This document shows, one piece after another, positions 1 through 8,768 of a stretch of 64,000 nucleotides of DNA. The position numbers were made by a program, and so were the translations under genes. A model generated the notes under the pieces. The model made no database searches. It saw only the letters and a program-made list of their open reading frames with translations, and was not told the DNA's origin. Within the stretch, counting starts at the first letter, position 1. Each line of letters opens with the position of its first letter. Origin of the DNA: Methylobacterium radiotolerans JCM 2831 (GTDB lineage Bacteria; Pseudomonadota; Alphaproteobacteria; Rhizobiales; Beijerinckiaceae); NCBI RefSeq assembly GCF_000019725.1, contig NC_010505.1, positions 5,812,001-5,876,000 on the forward strand, in the 5' to 3' direction.

Positions 1-414
1 GACACGTTTCACGGTGCCGACAGCCTCACGGCGATGCTCGGCCGGTGCGATATTCTGGTCTGCCTCGTGCCGCTGACATCGGAGACGCGGGGCCTCGTGA
101 ATGCCGAGCGCCTCGCTGCCCTGAAGCCCGGCGCCGCGCTGATCAACTTCGCCCGCGGTCCGATCGTCGTCACCGAAGATCTGATCGCCGCTCTGGACAC
201 CGGCCATCTCGCCCACGCGGTCCTCGACGTCTTCGCGGTCGAGCCGCTGCCGACCGAGTCGCCCCTGTGGTCCCATCCCCGCGTGACGGTGCTGCCGCAC
301 GTCTCGGGGCCCACCGACATGGATTCGGCGGCCGCCACGGTGGCGGCCAACCTGCGGGCCTATCGGCGGACCGGTCAGGTGCCGGACGGCGTCGACGCGG
401 CGCGGGGGTACTGA
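1..414 (+). CDS. ghrA: Glyoxylate/hydroxypyruvate reductase A, C-terminal part (5'-truncated by window edge)
   Basis: This is the C-terminal 137 residues of a D-isomer-specific 2-hydroxyacid dehydrogenase; the reading frame is open from base 1, so the start lies outside the window. The NAD-binding half is visible: LVPLTSETRGL, then ALINFARGPIV (the conserved Arg-Gly of the family), AVLDVFAVEPLP with the catalytic Glu, and LPHVSG with the catalytic His. The tail ending in VDAARGY closely resembles E. coli GhrA, which reduces glyoxylate and hydroxypyruvate in the cytosol. Substrate preference is inferred from resemblance only. It lies 10 bp from the end of a convergent LysR gene. Confidence 0.85.
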   Translation, partial: DTFHGADSLTAMLGRCDILVCLVPLTSETRGLVNAERLAALKPGAALINFARGPIVVTEDLIAALDTGHLAHAVLDVFAVEPLPTESPLWSHPRVTVLPHVSGPTDMDSAAATVAANLRAYRRTGQVPDGVDAARGY

Positions 415-424
415 GACGCGCGCG

Positions 425-1318
425 TCACAGCTTCGGGAATGTCGCCGCGAGGTGGTCGATCAGCACGCGCACGGCCGGCGGCAGCCCGCGCCGAGTCGTG
501 AAGACGATGTGCACGATCCCGGGCTGGCCCTGCCAGTCCGGATAGACGGGCACGAGCCGACCCGCCGCGACGGCGTCGGTGCAGGCGTGGTCGGGCAGGA
601 ACGCGACCCCGAGACCGTCAGCCGCCGCGTCGGTGAGCGCGGCGAAGTCGCCGCAGGTCAGGCGCGGCTCGTGGCGCAGGGTGACGACCGTGCCGTCACG
701 GTGCTCGAGCCGCCACTCCGCCTCGCCCGGATCGTCGCGGGTGCCGAGCGTCGGGACAGCGCCGAGCGCGGCGATGTCGGGACCGAGGCCGCGCGCCACC
801 TGCGGCGCGGCGACCAGGATCCAGCGCGAGGATCCGAGCGTGCGCATGGTCAGCGACGCGTCGCTCGTCAGGTCTCGCCGCACACGCAGCGCCACGTCGA
901 TCCGCTCCTCGATCAGGTCGACGGGCCGGTCGGTCACGACCAGCTGCAGCCTCACCTTCGGGTAGCGGACGAGGAAGCCGCGGACGCGCGCGGCGACGAT
1001 GTCGGCGAGGCCCGACGGGCAGCTCATGCGGATCCGCCCGTGCGGCTCGGTCTGCGCTTCCGCGACCAGCGCCTCGGCCCGCTCCGCCTCCAGCATCATC
1101 GCCCGGCAGCGCTCGTAGAAGCCCTGGCCGACTTCGGTCACGCGGAAGCGCCGGCTCGACCGCTCGATCAGGCGGGCGCCCAGGCGCGCCTCCAGGGCCG
1201 CGACGCGGCGGCTCAGCTTCGATTTCGGCTGGTGCAGCGCCCGGCCCGCCGCGGCGAAGCCGCCGTGCGCGACGACCTCGGCGAAGTAGACGTAGTCGTT
1301 TAGATCGGCGCGGACCAT
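425..1318 (-). CDS. LysR-family transcriptional regulator
   Basis: This 297-aa protein has the standard LysR layout. An N-terminal winged helix-turn-helix (residues about 5-62, with the KSKLSRRVAALEARLGARLIERS helix pair) is followed by a LysR substrate-binding domain (about 85-295). The start at the ATG on 1318 gives the usual N-terminus directly before the HTH. It is divergent from the short-chain dehydrogenase at 1430 with 111 bp between them, the classic arrangement for a LysR regulator and its target. The inducer is unknown. The N-terminus and the PSGLADIVAARVRGFL segment resemble the AaeR/DsdC-like subgroup common next to oxidoreductases in proteobacteria. Confidence 0.9.
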   Translation of the reverse strand: MVRADLNDYVYFAEVVAHGGFAAAGRALHQPKSKLSRRVAALEARLGARLIERSSRRFRVTEVGQGFYERCRAMMLEAERAEALVAEAQTEPHGRIRMSCPSGLADIVAARVRGFLVRYPKVRLQLVVTDRPVDLIEERIDVALRVRRDLTSDASLTMRTLGSSRWILVAAPQVARGLGPDIAALGAVPTLGTRDDPGEAEWRLEHRDGTVVTLRHEPRLTCGDFAALTDAAADGLGVAFLPDHACTDAVAAGRLVPVYPDWQGQPGIVHIVFTTRRGLPPAVRVLIDHLAATFPKL

Positions 1319-1429
1319 CGTTCCTCCAGTGGAACGCTGGGTGCCACATTCGCGGGCTACCCGCATCATCGTTCCGGCGGCATCTCTCCGGCCAGCGGCG
1401 CATACGGGGCCGCAGCACGGAGAACGACG
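1319..1429. promoter_or_regulatory. Divergent LysR/SDR intergenic region with inverted repeat
   Basis: This 111-bp spacer separates two divergent start codons. GGAACG at 1331-1336 is mirrored by CGTTCC at 1370-1375, and GTGG/CCAC arms (1329-1332 and 1344-1347) lie close to the LysR start. LysR proteins usually bind such a region to repress themselves and activate the divergent gene; that role is inferred. I could not assign -35/-10 boxes with confidence. Confidence 0.4.
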
Positions 1430-2182
1430 ATGGCTGGCAGGTTTCAGGACAAGGTTGTGGTGGTGACCGGCGGCACCAGCGGCATCGGCCTCGCCACCGC
1501 CAAGGCCTTCGTGGCCGAGGGGGCCTCGGTGTTCATCACCGGGCGCCGCCAGGAGACCCTCGACGCGGCGTTGAAGCAGATCGGCGGCCGGATCACCGGT
1601 GTGCGCGGCGACATGGCGAACCTCGCCGACATCGACCGCCTGTACGATACGGTCCAGCAGAGGCACGCGCAGATCGACGTGATCTTCGCCAACGCCGGCG
1701 GCGGCACCTTCGCGCCATTGGGCGCGATCACCGAGGCGCACTACCAGAGCATCTTCGACACCAACGTGAAGGGCGTGCTCTTCACCGTCCAGAAGGCGCT
1801 GCCGCTGCTGCGGGACGGGGCCGCGATCGTGCTCACCGGCTCGACCGCCGGCAGCTCCGGGACGCCCGGCTTCAGCGTCTACTCGGCCACCAAGGCGGCG
1901 GTGCGAAACTTCGCCCGGAACTGGATCCTCGACCTGAAGGACCGACGCATCCGGGTGAACACGATCAGCCCGGGCGTGACCGAGACCGCCGGGCTCGACG
2001 AGCTCTTCGGCGGCGGCGATCAGGCGGCGGCCACCAAGGATTTCCTCGCCGGCCAGATCCCGGCCGGCCGCGTCGGCCGGCCCGAGGAGATCGCGCAGGC
2101 GGTCCTGTTCCTCGCCTCGGACGCGGCGAGCTTCATCAACGGCGTCGAGCTGTTCGCCGATGGCGGGCAGGTCCAGATCTGA
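1430..2182 (+). CDS. SDR-family NAD(P)-dependent oxidoreductase
   Basis: This 250-aa classical short-chain dehydrogenase/reductase has the nucleotide-binding motif TGGTSGIG at residues 13-20, NAG in the central strand, a catalytic Ser in GSTAGSS, and Tyr151-x3-Lys155 (YSATK). The C-terminal RPEEIAQAVLFLASDAASFINGVEL segment is typical of the family, ending in FADGGQVQI. It should be a cytosolic enzyme oxidising or reducing a small alcohol or ketone; the substrate cannot be read from sequence. The divergent LysR gene is its likely regulator. Confidence 0.92.
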   Translation: MAGRFQDKVVVVTGGTSGIGLATAKAFVAEGASVFITGRRQETLDAALKQIGGRITGVRGDMANLADIDRLYDTVQQRHAQIDVIFANAGGGTFAPLGAITEAHYQSIFDTNVKGVLFTVQKALPLLRDGAAIVLTGSTAGSSGTPGFSVYSATKAAVRNFARNWILDLKDRRIRVNTISPGVTETAGLDELFGGGDQAAATKDFLAGQIPAGRVGRPEEIAQAVLFLASDAASFINGVELFADGGQVQI

Positions 2183-2316
2183 GGATCCGGGTCGGCCGGG
2201 ACGCGACACCCGGTCCCGGCCGCCGGGGTGAACCCTAACAATGGCCGGCGGTTTAAGGCCCGGCCCTCCGGTCCCGCTTCGTCGCGGGCGGGCGCCGGGA
2301 AGGACAATCGGGTCTC

Positions 2317-4278
2317 ATGGGTTGGCCGCGCCGCATCCTCATCACCGCCGGGCTCGTGGCCGTCGCGGCCGGCGCGACGCTGAGCCTCGGCCGCTTCAGC
2401 TACGCGCCGATGCCTGACCGCGCGGACCTGCTCAATCCGGACCGATACCCGATCCAGACCGCTTTCGACATTCTCGGCCGCCGTGTCTCGCGCGCGGAGG
2501 CCGACGGGCTCGAAGCCACCGAGGACGGACGGAAGGCGCTCGCGCCGAGGAGCGGCGCGGTCGCGATCGATCCGGCCATGGTCGAGCGTGGACGCCAGGC
2601 CTTCTATCAGGAGACGTTCGGCAACGAGGTCTTCCTGACCGACGTCATGGGCATGCTCGACGGCGGCCTCACGCCCGGCGCCGTCGCGCTGGCGGTGGCG
2701 AAGCTCGGAGGTCAGGGCACGACCAACCTCCAGGTCGCCATGGCGAAGGACGTGCGCGTCGGCGACCGCGTCTACCGGACGGGCGAGCTGGTCCCGACCG
2801 GGCTGGACGTGCCGAAGGGCGGCGCCTTCATCATCGGGATCAAGACCTTCTCCGACCGCGGTCACCTGCGCATGGGGATCACCTGCGCCCTGTGCCACGC
2901 CGCAGTCGATCCCGGCACCGGCAAGGTGGTTGAGGGCGCGCCCAACACCGACCTCAATGCCGGGCTGCTGATGGCGCTCGCGAGGAACTCCTCGGCCTAC
3001 TTCATGCACGCCAACGTGCCAGAGGCCGATGCCCGACCTTCCGCCGACCCGCAGCATACCGGCTCGACCGACGCGGGGCCGGCGCTGCCGGACGCCGCGG
3101 CCGTGGAGGCGGCCACGAAGGTGCAGGTGGCGAGCTGGCCGCCGGGCAGCTTCGACTCGTCCGCCGACCGGGTCACCAATCCGACCTCGATCCCGTCGAG
3201 CTTCTCCGCCCACGGCGAGCCCTACAGCTGGAGCGGGCGCGAAGCGATCGGACCCTTCGCGGGCCTGTCCTCGCTCAACAACAACGTCCACGCGGCCAAT
3301 TCCGACACGACCCAGCTCGCCGCCGCCGCGCCCTGGCTGTTCGGCATGGATCCGGAGACGTATCTCGGCATCGTGCTGCGCGGGGCGGCCACCGAGGCGT
3401 TCCGATACAAGCCGAACGGCGGCCGCAGCCCGTCGGAGGTGCTGCGCAGCGTCGATCCGACCCCGGCCTCGCCGGGCCTGAACAGCTACGCGGTGCTGCC
3501 GACCTATCCGGCGACCAACTACGTCACCGACAACGGCCTGTTCACCTCGGTCCCCGGGGAGCCGGTCAACCACGCCAACAACGCCATGTCGGCCTTCCAG
3601 AACCTGCTGCACCCGCCGGCCGCCGGGCAGGATCCGGACCGGGTCCGGGCCGGCCGGGCGGTGTTCGAGAAGGCCGGCTGCGGCACCTGCCATTCCGGCC
3701 CGGCGCTCACCAACCACCGGGTCGTCCCGGAGGCCGAGATCGGCACAGAGCCGACCCGGGCCCGGGCGGGCGCCAAGATGGAGGCGCGCCTGTCGGCGCC
3801 GGCGATGTTCGCCACCGACACGCCGTTCCCGACCCCGGCCGATCCCGTCATCGTCCCGGTTCCGCTCGCGGGCGCGGCGCTCGCGCAGGTGCAGCTCGCC
3901 TGGGGGCAGGGGGGCACTGAGGGCGGCTACAAGGTGCCGAACCTCGTGGGCCTCGCCTGGACGGCGCCGTACCTGCACGATTCCGGCGTCGCGGTCGGCC
4001 CCGATGCCGAGGGCCAGCTCGGCGTCCCGGGCACGCTGTACAGGGGCGTCGCCCCGGATCCCGCCAACAGTCTGCGCGCCCTGGTCGACCGGGATCTGCG
4101 GGCCAAGGTGATCGCCGCGAACGCCGCCTCGGATACGGCGCGGATCGCCCGCGTTACCGGCAAGGGGCACGCCTTCTGGGCGGATGCCGGCTCCGGCGTG
4201 ACGGCGGAGGAGCAGACGGCGCTGATCGCCTACCTGCTCTCGGTCGATCGCCTGACGGAGCCGGCCGCGACGCCCTGA
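2317..4278 (+). CDS. Membrane-anchored di-heme c-type cytochrome (cytochrome c peroxidase-like)
   Basis: This 653-aa protein has an N-terminal hydrophobic segment (residues about 5-25) that acts as a signal peptide or anchor, so it should be periplasmic. Two CxxCH heme c sites are present: CALCH at residue 190 and CGTCH at residue 455. The second lies in a region resembling the C-terminal heme domain of the di-heme peroxidase/MauG superfamily (GRAVFEKAGCGTCHSGPALTN, then PNLVGLAWTAPYLHDSG). Likely role: periplasmic electron transfer or peroxide/substrate oxidation. It is longer than classical CcpA (about 350 aa) because of extra N-terminal sequence. It precedes an SDR gene by 27 bp, so the two may be co-transcribed. 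Confidence 0.8.
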   Translation: MGWPRRILITAGLVAVAAGATLSLGRFSYAPMPDRADLLNPDRYPIQTAFDILGRRVSRAEADGLEATEDGRKALAPRSGAVAIDPAMVERGRQAFYQETFGNEVFLTDVMGMLDGGLTPGAVALAVAKLGGQGTTNLQVAMAKDVRVGDRVYRTGELVPTGLDVPKGGAFIIGIKTFSDRGHLRMGITCALCHAAVDPGTGKVVEGAPNTDLNAGLLMALARNSSAYFMHANVPEADARPSADPQHTGSTDAGPALPDAAAVEAATKVQVASWPPGSFDSSADRVTNPTSIPSSFSAHGEPYSWSGREAIGPFAGLSSLNNNVHAANSDTTQLAAAAPWLFGMDPETYLGIVLRGAATEAFRYKPNGGRSPSEVLRSVDPTPASPGLNSYAVLPTYPATNYVTDNGLFTSVPGEPVNHANNAMSAFQNLLHPPAAGQDPDRVRAGRAVFEKAGCGTCHSGPALTNHRVVPEAEIGTEPTRARAGAKMEARLSAPAMFATDTPFPTPADPVIVPVPLAGAALAQVQLAWGQGGTEGGYKVPNLVGLAWTAPYLHDSGVAVGPDAEGQLGVPGTLYRGVAPDPANSLRALVDRDLRAKVIAANAASDTARIARVTGKGHAFWADAGSGVTAEEQTALIAYLLSVDRLTEPAATP

Positions 4279-4305
4279 CCCCGCCACCCGAGTTCAGGAC
4301 ATGCC

Positions 4306-5154
4306 ATGACGCAGAACAGCGATCCGGTCTGGTTCATCACCGGCTGCTCCACGGGCTTCGGCCTGGAGCTCGCCCGGCTCATCATCGGGCGCGGCTGGCG
4401 GGCGGTGGTGACGGCCCGCGACCGGGCCAAGGTCGACGACCTCGCGCGGGGCGCCGAGGACCGGGTGCTCGCCCTGTCCCTGGACGTGACCGAGGCCGGT
4501 CAGATCCGCGAATCCGTGCGCGCCGCGACGGACACGTTCGGGCGGATCGACGTGCTCGTGAACAATGCCGGCTACGGCTACCAGTCCTCCATAGAGGAGG
4601 GCGAGGAGGACAAGGTCCGCGCCCAGTTCGATGCCAACGTCTTCGGCCTGTTCGCGCTGACCCGGGCGGTGCTGCCGGTCATGCGGTCGCAGCGTTCCGG
4701 CCACATCCTCAACATCACCTCGGTGGCGGGCTTCGTCGGCTTCCCGGCCTCGGGCTACTACGCGGCTACCAAGCACGCGGTCGAAGGGTTCTCGGATTCC
4801 CTCGCCGCCGAAGCCGGCCCCCTCGGAATCCGTGTGATCTGTATCGAGCCGGGGCCGTTCCGCACCGACTGGGCCGGGCGCTCCCTCGTCCAGACGCCGA
4901 ACGCGATTCCCGACTACGCGGAGACCGCCGGCGCGCGCCTCAAGGCGACCTCGGAAAAGAGCGGCACCCAGGCGGGCGATCCAGTTCGGGCCGGCGAGGC
5001 GATGATCCGGGTGACCGAGATGGAGAACCCGCCGCGCCACCTCGTCCTCGGCGCCTGGGGGTACGACGCAGTCACGAGCCGGCTGAAGCAGCGTCTCGCC
5101 GAGATCGAGGCATGGCGCGAGACCAGCCTCGGGGCCGATTACCCGCAGCCGTGA
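4306..5154 (+). CDS. SDR-family oxidoreductase
   Basis: This 282-aa short-chain dehydrogenase has the cofactor motif TGCSTGFG at residues 12-19, NNAGYG, a Ser in NITSVAGF, and Tyr152-x3-Lys156 (YAATK). The TGCSTGFG variant and the C-terminal EKSGTQAGDPVRAGEAMIR segment mark the SDR subgroup usually annotated as oxidoreductase or short-chain dehydrogenase of unknown substrate. It sits 27 bp after the di-heme cytochrome gene, which suggests an operon. A shared oxidative pathway with the cytochrome is possible but unproven. Confidence 0.9.
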   Translation: MTQNSDPVWFITGCSTGFGLELARLIIGRGWRAVVTARDRAKVDDLARGAEDRVLALSLDVTEAGQIRESVRAATDTFGRIDVLVNNAGYGYQSSIEEGEEDKVRAQFDANVFGLFALTRAVLPVMRSQRSGHILNITSVAGFVGFPASGYYAATKHAVEGFSDSLAAEAGPLGIRVICIEPGPFRTDWAGRSLVQTPNAIPDYAETAGARLKATSEKSGTQAGDPVRAGEAMIRVTEMENPPRHLVLGAWGYDAVTSRLKQRLAEIEAWRETSLGADYPQP

Positions 5155-5165
5155 AACCCGGCCAT

Positions 5166-5249
5166 CTTCGCGAGCGGAGCGATGCCGTCGAGCAGCGCCA
5201 CGCGCGCCGGTGTCGCGCTGCCCTGGGTTGCTTCACGGCATCCGCGAAG
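5166..5249. terminator. Nested inverted repeat between convergent genes, possible bidirectional terminator
   Basis: CTTCGCG (5166-5172) and GATGCCG (5181-5187) are mirrored by CGGCATC (5236-5242) and CGCGAAG (5243-5249). The structure sits exactly between the end of the + strand SDR gene and the end of the - strand amide operon. There is no T-run, so it may be a non-canonical terminator, an mRNA-end stabilising hairpin or an intergenic repeat. Confidence 0.4.
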
Positions 5250-5256
5250 ACGCGGC

Positions 5257-5826
5257 TCAGATGACCGCCTCGATCAAGCCGCGCCGCTTGGCCTCCTCGG
5301 CCTCGAGGTACCAGTTGGCCGGCGCCTTCTCGAGCACCTCGTCGAGGGTGACGTCCGAGCCCGCTACGAGGTTGGCAAAGCCCTCGTTCTGGATCTCGAT
5401 CGAGCACAGGATCTCGTTGAGCGTCGCCTTCACGGAGGCGATGCAGGTGGTCAGCGGCCCCTGGACGTGGAGCTGCTTGTTCATCTTGCGCTCGTGGATC
5501 ATCAGCCGCGTGCCGCAGGTCAGGTAGCGGTTCGGCCGGGCGAAGAAGCTCATGAAGGTCGTGCCGGCCGAGTAGATCGCCGCCTTGCCGAGGAAGACGA
5601 ACCGCCGGTTCGGGTCCATCGCGGTGTTGAAGCGGATGTCCTCCCCCATCATCCGGGCGACCTCCGGATCGCCCCCGAGCGTCGTGAGCTCGACCACGAC
5701 GATCTCACGGTCCCCCGCCGCACCGAGCTGGCGCCGGAAGTCCTTGTACATGTCGTAATCGACCGGGCCGGAGAGCAGCACCGCGGGGGCCCGGAAGGCG
5801 GTGGGGCCGAGGGGAGTCGTGTCCAT
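5257..5826 (-). CDS. ClpP-like serine peptidase (S14 family), last gene of the amide operon
   Basis: This 189-aa protein has the ClpP/crotonase fold pattern. Candidate catalytic residues are Ser86 (in IYSAGTTF), His111 (in MIHER) and Asp158 (in SDVTLDE). The Ser-His spacing of 25 residues equals that of E. coli ClpP, and the C-terminal AEEAKRRGLIEAVI matches the ClpP tail pattern. The usual GxAASMG-like Ser motif is altered and I see no obvious Clp-ATPase docking sequence, so it is a divergent paralog, not housekeeping ClpP. It is the last gene after amiE (57 bp gap, AGGAG upstream), suggesting a role tied to amide metabolism. Whether it degrades protein or acts on a small acyl substrate is unknown. 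Confidence 0.72.
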   Translation of the reverse strand: MDTTPLGPTAFRAPAVLLSGPVDYDMYKDFRRQLGAAGDREIVVVELTTLGGDPEVARMMGEDIRFNTAMDPNRRFVFLGKAAIYSAGTTFMSFFARPNRYLTCGTRLMIHERKMNKQLHVQGPLTTCIASVKATLNEILCSIEIQNEGFANLVAGSDVTLDEVLEKAPANWYLEAEEAKRRGLIEAVI

Positions 5827-5883
5827 GGTTCTCCTGGTCCAAGGTCCGGCCCAGGGCCGCCCCCCGCGGCGCCCAGCCGGCGA

Positions 5884-6939
5884 TCAGCGCGCCGGGTCGG
5901 GCGCACCCTGACCCTTGCCCACGAAGGGGATGCCCTCGATCGGGCATTCCTCCGTGCCGACGCTCTGACGGGTAATGGCCCGGACGGCGTCGCGGGTTCC
6001 GTCGGGATCCTCGATCCAGCGTCGGTAGAAGTCGTAGGGGCATTCCGACATCCCGTGCCGGTTCTCCTTGGAATTGATCATGCCCGTGTAGCCGCGGTGC
6101 AGCAGCTTGAAGAGGTGGTTCTCCGACTGGCCGTGGGCGCGGAAATCCCGGATCAGGAACTTGGAGAGGGCGGCGTACTGGATGCCCATCTCCTCCTCGC
6201 CGCATTCGCCGAGCGTGCGGCCGTCGAAGCCGATGATCGCCGAGTGGCCGAAATACGTGTAGACGCCGTCGAAGCCCGCCGCGTTGGCCACCGCCACGTA
6301 GGTGTTGTTGGCGAAGGCCATCGCCTTCGAGATGACGACCTGCTGCTCCTTGGCCGGGTACATGTAGCCCTGGCAGCGGATGATCAGCTCGGCGCCCCGC
6401 ATAGCGCAGTCGCGCCAGATCTCGGGATAATTGCCGTCGTCGCAGATGATCAGGCTGATCTTCAGCCCCTTCGGCCCGTCCGACACGTAGGTGCGGTCGC
6501 CCGGATACCAGCCCTCGATCGGCGTCCAGGGCATGATCTTGCGGTACTTCTGAACGATCTCGCCCTGATCGTTCATCAGGATCAGGGTGTTGTAGGGCGC
6601 CTTGTGCGGGTGCTCCTCGTGGCGCTCGCCGGTGAGCGAGAACACGCCCCAGACCTTGGCCTCCCGGCAGGCGGCGGCGAAGATCTCGGTCTCCGCGCCC
6701 GGGACCGTCGAGGCGGTCTCGTACATCTCGGCGGCGTCGTACATGATGCCGTGGGTCGAGTATTCCGGGAAGATCACGAGGTCGAGGCCGGGCAGGCCGG
6801 TCTTCATCCCGACGATCATCTTCCCGATCGCCTTGGCGTTCTCCAGCACCTCCGCGCGGGTGTGGAGGCGCGGCATCTTGTAGTTCACGACGGCGACGCC
6901 GACGCTGTCCTGGCTGGACGAGATGTCTCCGTGCATCAT
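5884..6939 (-). CDS. amiE: Aliphatic amidase
   Basis: This 351-aa carbon-nitrogen hydrolase is collinear with Pseudomonas AmiE over its whole length, beginning HGDISSSQD. The nitrilase-superfamily triad falls at the same numbers as in AmiE: Glu59 (FPEYS), Lys134 (KYRKIMPW) and Cys166 ([12 protein letters not shown]). AmiE hydrolyses short aliphatic amides such as acetamide and propionamide to acid plus ammonia in the cytosol. The start at 6939 has AGGAGG at 6950-6955. AmiF (formamide-specific) is the near alternative, but the sequence is far closer to AmiE. It lies 46 bp downstream of fmdB in an operon with a urea/amide importer. Confidence 0.93.
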   Translation of the reverse strand: MMHGDISSSQDSVGVAVVNYKMPRLHTRAEVLENAKAIGKMIVGMKTGLPGLDLVIFPEYSTHGIMYDAAEMYETASTVPGAETEIFAAACREAKVWGVFSLTGERHEEHPHKAPYNTLILMNDQGEIVQKYRKIMPWTPIEGWYPGDRTYVSDGPKGLKISLIICDDGNYPEIWRDCAMRGAELIIRCQGYMYPAKEQQVVISKAMAFANNTYVAVANAAGFDGVYTYFGHSAIIGFDGRTLGECGEEEMGIQYAALSKFLIRDFRAHGQSENHLFKLLHRGYTGMINSKENRHGMSECPYDFYRRWIEDPDGTRDAVRAITRQSVGTEECPIEGIPFVGKGQGAPDPAR

Positions 6940-6985
6940 GGCGTGAAGTCCTCCTGACCGTGTTCGTCCCTCGGATGCGCGCGGC

Positions 6986-7303
6986 TCAGTGGCTGATCAT
7001 CCAGGGCCGCGCCTTCGGGAAGCTCTTGGCGGCGGCCGGGGCGGCGGTCGCTTTCTTGGGTGAGCAGCAGCCGCAGCCGGCTCCGTGACTGCCCGAGCGC
7101 TTGGGCGCGTGGCGGCTGCGCTCGTTGGTGGCGTGGGCGGTCCTGAGGCCCGCATCCATGCCGGCGATGCGCGGCGCGGTGAGGAAGGCGCGCTGGCTCG
7201 TGCCGCCGCAATCCGGGCAGGCATGCGGCTCGCGGAACTCCGCCATCGGCCGCATCACCGTGAACGGCCCGCAGGCCTCGCAGGCGTAGTCGTAGACGGG
7301 CAT
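6986..7303 (-). CDS. fmdB: FmdB-type zinc-ribbon protein
   Basis: This 105-aa protein begins with the FmdB zinc-ribbon signature: Cys8-x2-Cys11 and Cys29-x2-Cys32 around the YDYACEACG and HACPDCGG segments. The Lys/Ala-rich C-terminus contains a second small Cys cluster (CGCC). FmdB was named from the formamidase operon of Methylophilus methylotrophus, where it was proposed to regulate expression. Zinc binding is inferred from the four cysteines. It lies between fmdA and amiE, matching the fmdA-fmdB order of that operon, but is separated from fmdA by 173 bp of palindromic sequence. Confidence 0.88.
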   Translation of the reverse strand: MPVYDYACEACGPFTVMRPMAEFREPHACPDCGGTSQRAFLTAPRIAGMDAGLRTAHATNERSRHAPKRSGSHGAGCGCCSPKKATAAPAAAKSFPKARPWMISH

Positions 7304-7342
7304 GGGGTGCTTTCAGAAAGGCTGCCGGGTTAAGCGCGGGTC

Positions 7343-7436
7343 CCCTCTCCCGTTCGGGAGAGGGACAGGGTGAGGGGCGAGACCTGTCCGGAGAGGTCGC
7401 ATCCCTCACCCCAACCCTCTCCCGCCCGGGAGAGGG
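7343..7436. repeat. Pair of intergenic palindromes between fmdA and fmdB
   Basis: Two copies of the same hairpin occur here. Each has the 10-bp arm CCCTCTCCCG, a 2-bp loop and the complementary arm, at 7343-7364 and 7415-7436. Between them GGGTGAGGG (7368-7376) pairs with CCCTCACCC (7403-7411) and GACCT pairs with AGGTC, so the whole block can fold as nested hairpins. A third copy of the hairpin lies at 42167-42194. This looks like a dispersed intergenic repeat family. In transcript form it could attenuate or stabilise fmdB-amiE mRNA. Confidence 0.75.
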
Positions 7437-7476
7437 GGCCTGTCGCGTCAGCCGCGACCGGCCGGGAAACGAAGCA

Positions 7477-8706
7477 TCAAAGATCCGGCGAGAGCGGCAT
7501 CTGGATCGAGCCGTCGAGGAACTTGGTTGGTCCGTCGGCGCCCGGGTTGATGTCGAACTCGAAGATCTTGGTCGGTATCCAGAGCGTCGCGCAGGCGTTC
7601 GGGATGTCGACGACGCCCGAGATGTGCCCCTGGACCGGCGCCGTGCCGAGGATCGAGTAGGCCTGCGCGCCCGAGTAGCCGAACTTCTTCAGGTACTCGA
7701 TCGCGTTCAGGCAGGCCTGCCGGTAGGCGATGTGGACGTCGAGGTAGTGCTGGCCGCCGCTCTCGTCGACCGAAATGCCCTCGAAGATCAGGTGATCGTC
7801 GTATTTCGGCGTGATCGGCGACGGCTTGAAGATCGGGTTCTTGATCCCGTACTTGGCCATGCCGTCCTTGATCAGCTCGACCTTGAGGTGCACCCAGCCG
7901 GCCATCTCGATGGCGCCGCAGAAGGTGATCTCGCCGTCGCCCTGGCTGAAGTGCAGGTCGCCCATCGAGAGGCCGGCGCCAGGGACGTAGACCGGGAAGT
8001 AGATCTTCGAGCCGCGCGACAGATCCTTGATGTCGCAATTGCCGCCGTGCTCGCGCGGCGGGACCGTGCGGGCACCAGTGGCGGCGGCCGCGTCCTTCGC
8101 GTCGCCCTTCAGGCGGCCCATATGGGCGGTCGGGCCGAAGGGGAGGGTGGCGAGCGCCGGCACGCGCTCCGGATCGGTGTCGTAGAGCGCCTTCTCGCGG
8201 GTGTTCCAGGTCTCCAGCATCTTCGGATCGGGCAGGCAGCCGATCAGGCCGGGATGGATCAGGCCGGGGAAGCGCACGCCCGGGACGTGGCGGGACTTGG
8301 TGAACATCCCCTCGAAGTCCCAGATCGACTTCTGGGCCTGCGGGAAGTGCTCGGTGAGGAAGCCGCCGCCGTTCTTCTTCGAGAAGAATCCGTTGAAGCC
8401 CCACTGGCTCTCGGGCTTGGCGCCGATGTCGAGGAGGTCGACAACCAGCAGGTCGCCGGGCTCGGCACCCTCGACGCCTATGGGGCCCGAGAGGAAGTGC
8501 ACGATCGACAGGTCGATGTCGCGCACGTCGTCGGCGGAATCGTTGTTCTTGATGAAGCCGCCGGTCCAGTCGTAGGTCTCGACGATGAAGTCCGCCCCCG
8601 GCTTCACGTAGGCGACCATCGGGATGTCGGGGTGCCAGCGGTTGTGCACCATGTCGTTGTCGTAGGCCGATTGCGTGAGATCGACCTTGATCAGCGTCTC
8701 GGGCAT
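7477..8706 (-). CDS. fmdA: Acetamidase/formamidase
   Basis: This 409-aa protein is a full-length member of the FmdA_AmdA family (M. methylotrophus FmdA is about 407 aa). It begins MPETLIKVDLTQSAYDN with HNRWHPDIPMV, and carries the family segments DWTGG, GPIGVEGAEPGDLLVVDLLDI, GGNCDIKDLSRGS, YFPVYVPGAGLSMGDLHFSQGDGEI and the C-terminal DIPNACATLWIPTKIFEFDI. It hydrolyses formamide or acetamide to ammonia plus the acid in the cytosol. It is unrelated in fold to AmiE encoded downstream, so the operon carries two independent amidase solutions. The start at 8706 matches the family N-terminus. Confidence 0.93.
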   Translation of the reverse strand: MPETLIKVDLTQSAYDNDMVHNRWHPDIPMVAYVKPGADFIVETYDWTGGFIKNNDSADDVRDIDLSIVHFLSGPIGVEGAEPGDLLVVDLLDIGAKPESQWGFNGFFSKKNGGGFLTEHFPQAQKSIWDFEGMFTKSRHVPGVRFPGLIHPGLIGCLPDPKMLETWNTREKALYDTDPERVPALATLPFGPTAHMGRLKGDAKDAAAATGARTVPPREHGGNCDIKDLSRGSKIYFPVYVPGAGLSMGDLHFSQGDGEITFCGAIEMAGWVHLKVELIKDGMAKYGIKNPIFKPSPITPKYDDHLIFEGISVDESGGQHYLDVHIAYRQACLNAIEYLKKFGYSGAQAYSILGTAPVQGHISGVVDIPNACATLWIPTKIFEFDINPGADGPTKFLDGSIQMPLSPDL

Positions 8707-8768
8707 CTCGTGTCTCCAGCTCCCTGACTCTCCGGGGCAGCCCCCGTCCGCGCGCCGCTGCGCGTCTC

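Noticed and set aside
1331..1375. GGAAC motif as an EcfG general-stress promoter
   Set aside because: No cGTT-type -10 element at 16-17 bp spacing; explained better as part of an inverted repeat in the LysR/SDR region.
2020..4287. Long open frame (755 codons) on the minus strand opposite the di-heme cytochrome
   Set aside because: Arg/Gly-rich composition typical of antisense frames in GC-rich DNA; the plus strand carries recognisable heme motifs and a signal sequence.
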